Below, piece by piece: positions 56,197 through 64,000 of a stretch of 64,000 bases of DNA; the first letter of the stretch is position 1; every line of letters begins with the position of its first letter. The translations under genes and the position numbers were made by a program. Below the pieces are notes generated by a model. It saw nothing but the letters and a program-made list of their open reading frames with translations, was not told the origin of the DNA and did not search any database. This stretch comes from an uncultured Clostridia bacterium. Its GTDB lineage: Bacteria; Bacillota; Clostridia; Oscillospirales; CAG-272. Location: contig CAOKAC010000002.1 of NCBI GenBank assembly GCA_948466345.1, positions 1 to 64,000 on the forward strand, read 5' to 3'.

Positions 56197-57156
56197 TCAC
56201 AAAATCAGAGTTTTTATCGATTTGTCAGTATTTTTGGCATGCTGCACTTGGGCAGTGTATTTATAATCCAGACGAATCGGCCCATAGGAAAGCTTCGATT
56301 GGCGCAGGCCCTCCAACCCTAAATCCTCTTCCCGATTTATATAAAGCGCATCTTTGCCAATGCTTCTCTGAAAGTCCCGGGACAGCACCTGAAAGGCCCC
56401 CGCCCTTTCCTTGTCTGCTTTTTCCACATGCACATACACGGTATCTTTATATACTTCCCCAATCGTAAAGCCACAGATTTCTCCTGCTGTCCACAGCACC
56501 ATACCTTGCATGCCGTAAAGATCAGGGGACTGCAAAATTCTGCACACAGCCGGAAACTCCAAGCCATCTACCGGAGAAGTCTCCGGACTGCGCAGTGCAT
56601 ATTTTTGAAAATATGCTAATACCTGCGACGCATTCTTCTCGCAAATCATCTCACAGGTATATTCCGGATTTTCCCGCACAAACCGGTTGATCAGATTTTT
56701 TTGCCTGTGATGCTTTCGTCCCGTTGGATTTTCAAAATCTTTTTTCAAATAAATATAATCCGCCCAATCCCTCTCTGCACGCAGACTGTTTTCTACAATA
56801 TGCTCCCGCTCAAAAACCTCCTCTACTAGTCCGATACATTCCTCAGGAATAACAGACAACTTCCCACCGCCTTTTTCCAGTATATAGTCTCGCAAAGCTG
56901 TTAGTGCCGCCTTATCATCTGGACCCAGAGGATATAAATAACTGCACGGCATTCCATCATCAAAGGCCGCACAAAAATATAAATTGTCTCTTTCAAATGC
57001 ATATTCCATATCATATGCCTGATGCCACATTTTTATGGTTCCCGGTGCATAGTCGCAAATCCGATGCGCACCTGTATAAATCCAGTTTGTATATTCTCTG
57101 TAATATGCATCTATTTGGATGAAATCCAGTTCTGTGATTTTTCGAAAGTTCAACAT
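56197..57156 (-). CDS. DUF2156 family protein (GNAT-like acyl/aminoacyl transferase)
   Basis: A 319-residue protein of the DUF2156 family, related to the C-terminal domain of aminoacyl-phosphatidylglycerol synthases, with two GNAT-like halves. The family-typical RKHHRQKNLINRF lies near 145-158, and SPDLYG and VYVHVEKADKERAG follow the second fold. No membrane segment is present, so it resembles the soluble family rather than MprF. Acceptor and donor unknown. ATG with GGAG upstream. It ends 54 bases before the metN promoter. Confidence 0.8.
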   Translation of the reverse strand: MLNFRKITELDFIQIDAYYREYTNWIYTGAHRICDYAPGTIKMWHQAYDMEYAFERDNLYFCAAFDDGMPCSYLYPLGPDDKAALTALRDYILEKGGGKLSVIPEECIGLVEEVFEREHIVENSLRAERDWADYIYLKKDFENPTGRKHHRQKNLINRFVRENPEYTCEMICEKNASQVLAYFQKYALRSPETSPVDGLEFPAVCRILQSPDLYGMQGMVLWTAGEICGFTIGEVYKDTVYVHVEKADKERAGAFQVLSRDFQRSIGKDALYINREEDLGLEGLRQSKLSYGPIRLDYKYTAQVQHAKNTDKSIKTLIL

Positions 57157-57282
57157 AAAAAGTACCGCTCCTGCCTGCGACTTTTCTCGCTATTTATTGA
57201 TTTTAGGGCGCAAAAACAAAGCTTGGCAAATATTACCAATTTATTTCCGGCAAATTTGTTAAAATTTTTACACTGTAAATAC

Positions 57283-57311
57283 TTGCAATAATTTCCAAAT
57301 TGTGGTAAAAT
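57283..57311 (+). promoter_or_regulatory. SigA promoter of spo0A
   Basis: TTGCAA (57283-57288), 17-bp spacer, TAAAAT (57306-57311). The -10 falls inside an inverted repeat. Confidence 0.65.
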
Positions 57312-57333
57312 TCAATTACCATAAATTACCACA
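57301..57333. repeat. Inverted and direct repeats at the spo0A start
   Basis: TGTGGTAA (57301-57308) faces TTACCACA (57326-57333). A second TTACC lies between, giving AATTACCA twice (57314-57321 and 57324-57331), spaced by 10 bases or one helical turn. Likely an operator overlapping the -10 and start site. Confidence 0.6.
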
Positions 57334-57349
57334 TACGGAGAAAATAACC

Positions 57350-58126
57350 ATGGACAAGATGAAAGTTTTAGTTGCTGATGAAAACACTGAGAGCAGAAGA
57401 ATGTGCAAAGAGGCACTGATGCGTGCCGGGATCCGTTTTGTTGATGAAGCCTCAAACGGAGAAGAAGCGCTGACCTACATAAACCGCAACCATCCTGATG
57501 TTGTCATTGCCGACGTATGGCTGTCCCGGCTGGACGGGATTGGATTGATCCGGCAGACAATGTCTCTTCATTTCGGCCAGGATAGAGCTCCCGCATTTAT
57601 AATTGCATCCCTTGTTACCAATCAAAATATTTTTGTAGAAGCGGCCAAAGCCGGCGCAGCCCTCTGCCTGCCCAAACCGCTAGACTATACAAGCTTGTCC
57701 GAGCATGTAGCGTCTATTTACCGCGGCAGAGCAGACGGATCCATTTCAGTAGGATCCATCAGCACAACGCCCCCGGATATTGAAGCACAGGTAACGAAAA
57801 TCATCCATCAAATTGGCGTGCCCGCACATATTAAGGGCTACCAGTACCTGCGTACAGCCATTCTTCTCACCATCAGCGACAGTGATATTATCAACTCCGT
57901 AACAAAAGTGCTCTACCCCTCTGTTGCGAAGAAGTATTCCACCACAACATCCAGAGTAGAGCGGGCAATCCGCCATGCTATTGAAGTAGCATGGGACCGG
58001 GGTGATATTGATACACTCAATTCCTATTTCGGCTACACCATTCAAAACAATCGCGGCAAGCCTACCAACAGCGAATTTATCGCCATGATTGCCGACAATC
58101 TTCGGTTAAAATATAAGATTCATTAA
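57350..58126 (+). CDS. spo0A: Spo0A, master regulator of sporulation
   Basis: A 258-residue response regulator that, once phosphorylated, switches on sporulation genes. Receiver domain with acidic residues at 10-11, phospho-acceptor Asp55 in [13 protein letters not shown], and Lys109 in LPKPLD. The C-terminal DNA-binding domain (about 145-258) has [16 protein letters not shown] and [22 protein letters not shown] 57350 follows ACGGAG at 10 bases; ATG 57359 is an alternative. No spoIVB gene is adjacent, unlike the usual order. Its stop overlaps that of the next, convergent gene. Confidence 0.95.
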   Translation: MDKMKVLVADENTESRRMCKEALMRAGIRFVDEASNGEEALTYINRNHPDVVIADVWLSRLDGIGLIRQTMSLHFGQDRAPAFIIASLVTNQNIFVEAAKAGAALCLPKPLDYTSLSEHVASIYRGRADGSISVGSISTTPPDIEAQVTKIIHQIGVPAHIKGYQYLRTAILLTISDSDIINSVTKVLYPSVAKKYSTTTSRVERAIRHAIEVAWDRGDIDTLNSYFGYTIQNNRGKPTNSEFIAMIADNLRLKYKIH

Positions 58127-59004
58127 TCCGAGGTTAACCACAATTCTTCCCCGTCTGTCGCAAAAACGATACTTCCCATTTCATCGGTGCGCAGCACGGA
58201 GATACCAAGCTCGCTGGCCCGTTCCAGCGTCTGCTGATGGGGATGACCGTATGAATTGTTTAGTCCGCAGGAAGCAATACCCCACTTTGGACTAACTACA
58301 GCAAGAAATTCGGGCGTTGAGGATGTGCGAGATCCATGATGGCCGAATTTTAGTATGTCCGCATCCAATTCTCCAGCGGTATATGTCTCCAGCATCAAGC
58401 CCTCAGAACGGCTTTCTGCATCTCCTGTGAGGATTAACGAAACATCATCATATTCTACGCGGGTTACTACACTATATTCATTAAAATCACCAAAGTCTGC
58501 AAGAGGCGCCAAAATCTGCAGTTTTATTCCGTCGGCATTATATGTATTGCCGACCTGTGCCTCAATAACACGTACACCGCTGTCCTCAATCACACCGATG
58601 AGACGTGAAAATGTCATCACATCGTTGGACGCGTCTGTCATAATTACATTTTTCACCTGCAAATTATTAATAATTTTTACAGCTCCGCCTATATGGTCTT
58701 CATGGGGATGCGTCAAAATCATATAATCCAAAGAATCCGTATAGCCTCGAATATATCGAGCAGTCTCCTCTGCAGAGGCTGTAGGTCCTGCATCGACAAG
58801 CACTGCTGCGTCATCTGTAAGAATCAGTGTACTATCTCCTTGGCCCACATCAATAAAATGAATCTCGCATTCTGCAGAAAGCTGGCGTGCATTGCCTCGG
58901 ATCCAAACATCCCATACAAATATAGCGGCAACAATAATAAAAATAGCCGTCGCCAAAGGAGCGGCGGCCTTTTTTATTGTTCTGTTACCGGATCTGCGTT
59001 TCAT
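58123..59004 (-). CDS. ComEC/Rec2-like metallo-beta-lactamase-fold hydrolase
   Basis: A 293-residue protein with one N-terminal transmembrane segment (about residues 12-34) and then the metallo-beta-lactamase fold outside the cell: [23 protein letters not shown] (HxHxDH metal motif), [10 protein letters not shown] and [11 protein letters not shown]. It resembles the C-terminal hydrolase of ComEC without its channel domain. Could be a nuclease or phosphodiesterase. ATG 59004 follows AAAAGGAG and overlaps the CmpB-like stop by 20 bases. Confidence 0.85.
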   Translation of the reverse strand: MKRRSGNRTIKKAAAPLATAIFIIVAAIFVWDVWIRGNARQLSAECEIHFIDVGQGDSTLILTDDAAVLVDAGPTASAEETARYIRGYTDSLDYMILTHPHEDHIGGAVKIINNLQVKNVIMTDASNDVMTFSRLIGVIEDSGVRVIEAQVGNTYNADGIKLQILAPLADFGDFNEYSVVTRVEYDDVSLILTGDAESRSEGLMLETYTAGELDADILKFGHHGSRTSSTPEFLAVVSPKWGIASCGLNNSYGHPHQQTLERASELGISVLRTDEMGSIVFATDGEELWLTSD

Positions 59005-59533
59005 AGATATCCAACTCCTTTTCTGCAGGCACGTCGCAAAGCAGCAGCGCATAAAAAATACGGCATAACCTTATTCCGGGAATGCACAAGAAAAACCATA
59101 CGATAGAATACAACAAAGAAATTTGACCAAGCAGGTGAAAATGCAAAGAAGAATAGTCCCACACATGCCATCCAAGCACCAGATTAACAACACACCCGAC
59201 TGTAAATTCCAGCACGGTAATCAGCAGGCTTCCTTCCAAACATAGAAGAAGCAGCGGCTGTTTTCTTCCTTTGATACTGATGAAAAAAAGGCCGAGAAAG
59301 CAAGCCCCTCCCGTAACGCCCATCGTCCAATGGGTATACCCGCGAAACAGTGCTTCCAGAAAGCAATAATATATCCCGCCAAATATAAAGACAAGTGCAT
59401 ATGCCCACAGAGGCAAAGCACACTCAGCATATCTTATCATCGACGTCTCGTTCAAAGCCTGCGGCTCATTTGCAAAGGACGTCATCAATTGCTGCTTTGC
59501 AGCTATTATATCATATTGTTTCCATTTTTTCAA
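58985..59533 (-). CDS. CmpB-type putative ABC transporter permease (PF06541-like)
   Basis: A 182-residue membrane protein of the putative-ABC-permease family. The family pattern GGIYYCFLEALFRGYTHWTMG is visible (about residues 52-72), then VNLVLGWHVWDYSSL, with four transmembrane segments. Partner ATPase unknown. Start is TTG 59533, with AAGGGTGAT upstream at 6 bases. That ribosome site lies inside a hairpin (59539-59573). Confidence 0.7.
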   Translation of the reverse strand: MKKWKQYDIIAAKQQLMTSFANEPQALNETSMIRYAECALPLWAYALVFIFGGIYYCFLEALFRGYTHWTMGVTGGACFLGLFFISIKGRKQPLLLLCLEGSLLITVLEFTVGCVVNLVLGWHVWDYSSLHFHLLGQISLLYSIVWFFLCIPGIRLCRIFYALLLCDVPAEKELDIYETQIR

Positions 59534-59538
59534 ATATA

Positions 59539-59573
59539 ATCACCCTTATATGGTTTTTCCATACAAGGGTGAT
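59539..59573 (-). promoter_or_regulatory. Hairpin covering the CmpB ribosome site
   Basis: On the minus strand ATCACCCTTGTATGG pairs with CCATATAAGGGTGAT, one mismatch, 5-base loop. The 3' arm is the likely ribosome site of the downstream gene. No strong U-run follows, so translational control is as likely as termination. Confidence 0.5.
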
Positions 59574-59589
59574 ATATACCTGTTAAAAT

Positions 59590-60912
59590 TTACGCAGGTA
59601 TCTTTCCATTTTCTCCTGTATCGGATGCATCAGTAGTCTCATCCGTCGCAGGTGCTTTTGCAAACAGCTCCTTCACCTCATCTGCGATTCCATTTATATT
59701 TCCACTAAGCTCCTCATAGCCGTAGAAAAGACTTCCCCCATATTTGTCTTTTTCTCTGGCATATGCCACCTGCTCGGCCATAATTCCCTGCGGATTCTCC
59801 CAATCTGTCTCATAGCGATACGCGGCGTGGCAAACCAGGAGACGTACATCTGTATCCTTTACCTGCTCAGCCCACCAATCGCATAAAATATCATACGGCG
59901 CTGCGCTATCCACGGTACGCCAATAAATTTGAGGTGCAATATAATCGATATAACCTCCTTGAATCCATGCCAGTGTGTCGCAATAAATATCCGAGTAGGA
60001 CTGAGCGCCCCTCGTTTCGCTTCCGCTTTCCCCGCCATACCCGTTTTTCCAAATTCCAAAAGGCGCGACGCCGAATAGACAATCCTTATCCGCCTCTTTA
60101 ACCGTATCATAAATCAAACGAATCAAACGGTTTACATTGTCCCGACGCCAGTCTCCCATATCCTCGTAGCCTTCACCATATTCCGAAAAAGTCTCCGCAT
60201 CGGCAAAAACCGCAATACTACTTTCTCCATTTTCTCCAGCAACCGTTTTGGGATAGGGATAAAAATAATCATCAAATACAATTCCAGCCACATCATAGTT
60301 TTCTACAATTTCTTTGACCCCTGCAGCAATCAGTTCCCGCACCTGAGGAACGCCGCAATCAAAATACAACTTGCCATCAGCATATTCCACTACCCATTCC
60401 GGATGCAGCGCAGCAGGGTGATCCGCCGGCAGCGTATCTTTATTGGAAACACCACCGCCGGTCACACGCAGAGGATTGATCCAAGCATGGACGGATATTC
60501 CTGCCTCCCGCGCAGTATCAATCATATACTCCAATGTGTCCAGCGGCAGCTCTCTGGACTGCGACAAATATGCAGACACCGGAAAAACTTGCGAATCGTA
60601 CAAGGCATCGGCACAAGGACGCACCTGAAAATATATCGTGTTCAGACCAAGTGCCTGCGTATTTTCTACAATTGCATCAATTTCTTTTTGCAGCGCATCC
60701 GCATCCATGTCGGTGCTGCTCGGAAAGTCAATATTGGTTACAGAGGCGATCCAAACGCCGGCAATGTCCTCCTGTGCGGCATCAAAGGCTTTCTCGGGAG
60801 CCTTCTTGTCCGATGTAAACAGAACAAGTACGATTGCCAGAGAAAAAACCAGAACCAAAGCAGCGCATATGGAAGTTACAACGATGAATGTTTTCCGATC
60901 CATTTTGCTCAT
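59590..60912 (-). CDS. GHL10 (DUF187-type) glycoside hydrolase, membrane-anchored
   Basis: A 440-residue member of the GHL10 family, (beta/alpha)8 glycosidases related to Bacillus YngK. One signal anchor (about residues 8-33), then GVWIASVTNIDFPSS, LGLNTIYFQVRPCADALY, VHAWINPLRV and GIVFDDYFYPYP, the last carrying likely catalytic acidic residues. Acts outside the cell, possibly on cell-wall or exopolysaccharide. ATG 60912 follows AAAGGA at 11 bases; an open frame extends to 60972 but is unsupported. Confidence 0.85.
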   Translation of the reverse strand: MSKMDRKTFIVVTSICAALVLVFSLAIVLVLFTSDKKAPEKAFDAAQEDIAGVWIASVTNIDFPSSTDMDADALQKEIDAIVENTQALGLNTIYFQVRPCADALYDSQVFPVSAYLSQSRELPLDTLEYMIDTAREAGISVHAWINPLRVTGGGVSNKDTLPADHPAALHPEWVVEYADGKLYFDCGVPQVRELIAAGVKEIVENYDVAGIVFDDYFYPYPKTVAGENGESSIAVFADAETFSEYGEGYEDMGDWRRDNVNRLIRLIYDTVKEADKDCLFGVAPFGIWKNGYGGESGSETRGAQSYSDIYCDTLAWIQGGYIDYIAPQIYWRTVDSAAPYDILCDWWAEQVKDTDVRLLVCHAAYRYETDWENPQGIMAEQVAYAREKDKYGGSLFYGYEELSGNINGIADEVKELFAKAPATDETTDASDTGENGKIPA

Positions 60913-61030
60913 AGTATCAAAGTTCCTTTCTTTTGTTTCTTCCGCAAAGCCATAGAGCAGCTTCTGAATCATTATACTTGTCCCATGAAAAAATTATGCC
61001 TAACTTATCTGAAAAATATTATACCCTTTT

Positions 61031-61059
61031 ATTCTACAAAAAATCTTTATTTTTGTCAA
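61031..61059 (-). promoter_or_regulatory. SigA promoter of the GHL10 gene
   Basis: On the minus strand TTGACA (61059-61054), 17-bp spacer, TAGAAT (61036-61031), giving a leader of about 110 bases. Confidence 0.6.
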
Positions 61060-61099
61060 TATAAGGAAGAAAACTGTTCCTGTTTGGCAAATACAGAAA

Positions 61100-61130
61100 A
61101 TCCCCCCTGCTGCATAACAGCAGGGGGGAT
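61100..61130 (-). terminator. Terminator of the NifU-like/GGGtGRT operon
   Basis: ATCCCCCCTGCTG pairs with CAGCAGGGGGGAT, 5-base loop; on the minus strand TTTTCTG follows. It lies 11 bases after the GGGtGRT stop. Confidence 0.85.
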
Positions 61131-61141
61131 CAATGCTTTAT

Positions 61142-62140
61142 TTACTTACAAGCCTCTTCCACTGCAACAGCCACTGCAACAGTAGCGCCAACCATGGGAT
61201 TATTGCCCATGCCGATCAAGCCCATCATTTCCACGTGAGCGGGAACGGATGAAGAACCTGCAAACTGTGCGTCAGAATGCATACGGCCCATAGTGTCTGT
61301 CATGCCGTAGCTTGCAGGACCTGCAGCCATGTTGTCCGGGTGCAGAGTACGGCCTGTACCGCCGCCGGAAGCAACGGAGAAATAGGACTGGCCATTTTCC
61401 ACACACCATTTTTTATATGTACCTGCAACAGGATGCTGGAAACGGGTAGGGTTGGTGGAGTTGCCAGTAATGGAAACGCCAACCTTTTCCAGCTTCATAA
61501 TTGCAACGCCTTCCGGCACATTGTCTGCACCGTAGCATTTTACGTCAGCCCGGGGACCGTCGGAATACGGCGTTTCGCTGATCACCTTTACCTGTTCGGT
61601 GTAAGGATCAAACGCTGTTTTCACATAGGTAAAGCCATTGATTCTGGAAATGATAAACGCAGCGTCTTTTCCAAGTCCGTTCAAAATAACCCGCAGGGGC
61701 TTTTTACGTACTTTATTTGCGTTCAGTGCAATTTTGATAGCGCCTTCTGCAGCAGCAAAAGACTCATGACCAGCCAGGAAGCAGAAGCAATCCGTTTCTT
61801 CGGAAAGGAGCATTGCGCCTAAATTTCCGTGGCCAAGTCCTACCTTACGGTTTTCCGCAACACTACCGGGAATGCAGAATGCCTGCAGACCAATACCAAT
61901 AGCAGCGGCAGCGTCCGACGCCTTCGTGCAGCCTTTTTTCAGAGCGATAGCAGCACCCACAGTGTACGCCCACACAGCATTTTCAAAACAAATAGGCTGT
62001 GTTTCACGCACGATCTTGTCACAGTCAATCCCCTTTGCCAGCGTGATCTCTTTGCACTCCTCGATAGAGGAAATACCATATTCGGCCAGGATGGGGGTGA
62101 TTTTGTCTATTCTTCTTTCATAACTTTCAAACAATGCCAT
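61142..62140 (-). CDS. GGGtGRT family protein
   Basis: A 332-residue protein with the hallmark ASGGGTGRTLHPDN (about 255-268) and the ending AHVEMMGLIGMGNNPMVGAT. The family is widespread in anaerobic Firmicutes and almost always beside a NifU-like protein, as here (14-base gap). Its biochemical role is not established; a link to Fe-S or metal handling is suggested only by this pairing. ATG with AAGGAGG at 9 bases. Confidence 0.88.
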   Translation of the reverse strand: MALFESYERRIDKITPILAEYGISSIEECKEITLAKGIDCDKIVRETQPICFENAVWAYTVGAAIALKKGCTKASDAAAAIGIGLQAFCIPGSVAENRKVGLGHGNLGAMLLSEETDCFCFLAGHESFAAAEGAIKIALNANKVRKKPLRVILNGLGKDAAFIISRINGFTYVKTAFDPYTEQVKVISETPYSDGPRADVKCYGADNVPEGVAIMKLEKVGVSITGNSTNPTRFQHPVAGTYKKWCVENGQSYFSVASGGGTGRTLHPDNMAAGPASYGMTDTMGRMHSDAQFAGSSSVPAHVEMMGLIGMGNNPMVGATVAVAVAVEEACK

Positions 62141-62154
62141 AATGCTTCCCCTCC

Positions 62155-62853
62155 TTACTGCTTGCGCGGATCAATATACTTGACCGCGTCAGCAAATCTG
62201 CCATATGTACCGATAGACTTTTCATAAGCCTCTGCAGGACCGTCACCCTTTTTGATAAAGTCTGTCATCTTACCCAGAGAAACAAACTCGTACCCGATTA
62301 CCTGATCGTCTTTATCCAGCGCCATACGGGTTACATATCCTTCTGCCATTTCCAGATAACGCACGCCTTTAGCCTGTGTACCATACATGGTTCCTACCTG
62401 AGAACGGGCGCCTTTTCCAAGGTCCTCCAGTCCCGCGCCTACAGGCAGGCCGTTTTCAGAAAACGCAGACTGGGTGCGGCCGTAAACAATCTGCAGAAAA
62501 AGCTCGCGCATTGCAGTATTGATGGCATCACATACAAGGTCTGTATTCAGTGCTTCCAGCAAAGTTTTTCCGGGGAGAATTTCAGCAGCCATCGCTGCGG
62601 AATGGGTCATACCGGAGCAGCCGATTGTCTCCACCAAGGCTTCCTCAATCACGCCGTCTTTTACGTTCAGCGTCAATTTGCAGGCGCCCTGCTGGGGTGC
62701 ACACCAGCCTACACCATGGGTGAGGCCGGAGATGTCTGTAATTTGTTTTGTTTGTACCCATTTCCCTTCTTCAGGCAAGGGAGAAGGACCGTGGTTCGGT
62801 CCCTGGGCAACGCAGCACATGTTAGAAACTTCTTCAGAATATGCGATGCTCAT
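62155..62853 (-). CDS. NifU-like iron-sulfur assembly scaffold homologue
   Basis: A 232-residue protein resembling the NifU/IscU N-terminal scaffold in its middle (LNVKDGVIEEALVETIGCSG, residues about 73-92), with extra N- and C-terminal parts. Cys residues are present at positions about 14, 15, 51, 58 and 90. It pairs with the GGGtGRT gene. Could carry a transient cluster; unproved. ATG 62853 follows AAAGGAG; a longer frame to 62886 is unsupported. Confidence 0.8.
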   Translation of the reverse strand: MSIAYSEEVSNMCCVAQGPNHGPSPLPEEGKWVQTKQITDISGLTHGVGWCAPQQGACKLTLNVKDGVIEEALVETIGCSGMTHSAAMAAEILPGKTLLEALNTDLVCDAINTAMRELFLQIVYGRTQSAFSENGLPVGAGLEDLGKGARSQVGTMYGTQAKGVRYLEMAEGYVTRMALDKDDQVIGYEFVSLGKMTDFIKKGDGPAEAYEKSIGTYGRFADAVKYIDPRKQ

Positions 62854-62891
62854 AGGTTTATCTCCTTTAAGTTTATTTTTCAACAAATATC

Positions 62892-62920
62892 ATTATAAAT
62901 CTTTTTTCTCCGTTTTTCAA
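62892..62920 (-). promoter_or_regulatory. SigA promoter of the NifU-like/GGGtGRT operon
   Basis: On the minus strand TTGAAA (62920-62915), 17-bp spacer, TATAAT (62897-62892). Confidence 0.6.
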
Positions 62921-62975
62921 GTAAGAGAATCAGAAATTTTTTAAATAGAAGGACTTCTTTTCTTGTGCATCCTGA

Positions 62976-63947
62976 TCAGAACTGCAAAATCTCCTGTACT
63001 TGGGACAGGGTATATGCCCGGTTCAGACATTCCCGCATTCGTGCGGATCCCCGCATTCCCCGGATAAAATGCGCAGCCCTGCCTCTGGATTCCCGCACAC
63101 CGGCCTCTTCTCCCTTATCCTGTACAATAGCGGTAACCAGTTCCATGGCTGTACGGAGCACCTCCTCTTCCGTGGGCGGTGCAAAAGAAATACCGGCAAG
63201 AGCTGCACGGGCCGCAGCAAATATCCACGGATTGCCCAGCGCCTCTCTGCCGATCATTATTCCATTGCATCCGGTCTCCTCCACCATCGCCAGAACATCT
63301 GCCCCACTGCGTATATCCCCATTTCCAATTACAGGAACATCCTCCGGCAGCGCATGACGAACAGAACGAATCACACCATTGTCAGAAGAAGGTGCGTACA
63401 TTTGACTTCTGGTCCGCCCGTGGACGGCAATCTGGGCAGCCCCGTTTTCCACACAGGCCGCCGCCACCGCTTCCGCATTGATATGCTCCTTGTCCCATCC
63501 TGCCCGGATTTTCACCGTTACCGGAATCCGTACAGCCCGAACTACGGCAGCAACAATTTGTCCGCACAAAGCAGGATTTTGCATCAGCGCACTGCCATCG
63601 CCGGCGGTAACGATTTTGCGCACCGGACAGCCCATGTTGATATCGATTGCTATTGGCGGATGGGCATAGGATGCGCCCACATAGTCTCCCGATGCAAGCA
63701 TTGCTGCCGCTTCCCCCATCACAACTGGATCATGTCCAAACAATTGAATGGTACAGTGGTCGTCCCCCTCCGGAATTTTGGCAAGAGTCGCCGTCTTCCG
63801 GTCTTTGTATACCATCGCCTGCGCGGACACCATCTCCGTCACGGTTCGATCTGCGCCAAGTCTGCGGCAAAGCAGACGGAAGGGCGCGTCTGTAAATCCG
63901 GCCATAGGAGCCAAAATCAAGGGCAGGTGTTTCTTATTATTCATCAT
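62976..63947 (-). CDS. dusB: tRNA-dihydrouridine synthase
   Basis: Reduces uridine to dihydrouridine in tRNA with FMN and NADPH. The 323-residue protein has LAPMAGFTDAPFRLLC, INMGCPVRKIV with the catalytic Cys, KIRAGWD, VHGRTRSQMY, PVIGNGDIRSG and GIMIGREALGNPWIF. It is of the DusB/Dus1 class; the exact positions are inferred. Start is one of two adjacent ATGs (63947 or 63944) overlapping the stop of an upstream gene by about 11 bases. Confidence 0.92.
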   Translation of the reverse strand: MMNNKKHLPLILAPMAGFTDAPFRLLCRRLGADRTVTEMVSAQAMVYKDRKTATLAKIPEGDDHCTIQLFGHDPVVMGEAAAMLASGDYVGASYAHPPIAIDINMGCPVRKIVTAGDGSALMQNPALCGQIVAAVVRAVRIPVTVKIRAGWDKEHINAEAVAAACVENGAAQIAVHGRTRSQMYAPSSDNGVIRSVRHALPEDVPVIGNGDIRSGADVLAMVEETGCNGIMIGREALGNPWIFAAARAALAGISFAPPTEEEVLRTAMELVTAIVQDKGEEAGVRESRGRAAHFIRGMRGSARMRECLNRAYTLSQVQEILQF

Positions 63948-64000
63948 CCAGCTTGAGCACCGCCATAAACGCTTCTGGAGATACCTGCACACTGCCAAGC
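63937..64000 (-). CDS. 3' end of an unidentified gene cut by the window edge
   Basis: A frame open from the window edge ends at TAA 63939-63937, with last residues SPEAFMAVLKLDDE. It overlaps the dusB start, the usual form of translational coupling. Too little is visible to name it. Confidence 0.4.
   Translation of the reverse strand, partial: LGSVQVSPEAFMAVLKLDDE

Noticed and set aside
63000..63956. 318-codon open frame antisense to dusB
   Set aside because: The minus strand holds dusB with all its motifs; the plus-strand frame shows only low-quality composition.

Overview
The window reads as one contiguous piece of chromosome from a low-to-mid GC, endospore-forming Firmicute, most likely an anaerobic member of the Clostridia. 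Evidence: three sporulation genes (gpr, spoIIP, spo0A), the ctsR-mcsA-mcsB-clpC heat-shock operon, SigA-type promoters with 16-17 bp spacers, AAGGAGG-type ribosome sites, many intrinsic terminators, and several families typical of clostridia (GGGtGRT protein, DUF4364, DUF4363/DUF421, CmpB-like permease, B12-binding radical SAM fused to DUF2344). I see no rRNA or tRNA gene, prophage, insertion sequence or CRISPR array. It looks like a core-genome region, and genus cannot be decided from it.

Layout. 1-9.6 kb: DUF421-DUF4363 pair, then leftward genes for a radical SAM fusion, a large P-type-ATPase-like membrane protein, RlmB, a zinc-ribbon protein, a sigma factor and a DUF4364 protein. 9.7-19.6 kb: a lone peptide-binding lipoprotein, gpr-spoIIP-coaW rightward, a membrane-anchored C39-peptidase-like protein, and DUF1015-hom leftward. 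19.7-29 kb: an ABC exporter, the nagA-nagB-ROK kinase operon, and mtaB followed by an ABC ATPase/permease pair. 29-38 kb (rightward): upp, then rluA-lnt-rluA-DUF3810 with overlapping starts and stops, murA, a DUF1858 redox protein, and the trmK-nif3 pair. 38-48 kb: ttcA-like gene, an amidase, a two-component system, ctsR-mcsA-mcsB-clpC under a clear CtsR operator, and trmL-SGNH hydrolase. 48-64 kb: secA, a membrane protein, metN-metI-metQ-cysK leftward behind an attenuator-like leader, DUF2156, spo0A, a ComEC-like hydrolase with a CmpB-like protein, a GHL10 glycosidase, a NifU-like/GGGtGRT pair, and dusB at the right edge.

How the genes work together. The sporulation genes carry plausible stage-specific promoters: a SigG-like one before gpr and a SigE-like one before spoIIP. 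Amino-sugar metabolism (nagA, nagB, ROK kinase) and murA concern GlcNAc and cell-wall precursors. hom, metNIQ and cysK concern the Asp/Met/Cys family. Many genes modify RNA (rlmB, mtaB, two rluA, trmK, ttcA, trmL, dusB).

The most unusual signal is the leader of metNIQ-cysK. It has a consensus promoter, a 36-codon upstream ORF with a strong ribosome site, and four RNA segments that can form either an intrinsic terminator or competing structures. This looks like an undescribed ribosome-mediated attenuator. Other points worth checking are a P-type-ATPase-like protein lacking its phosphorylation motif, a perfect 28-bp palindrome over the secA promoter, and an lnt gene in a spore former.
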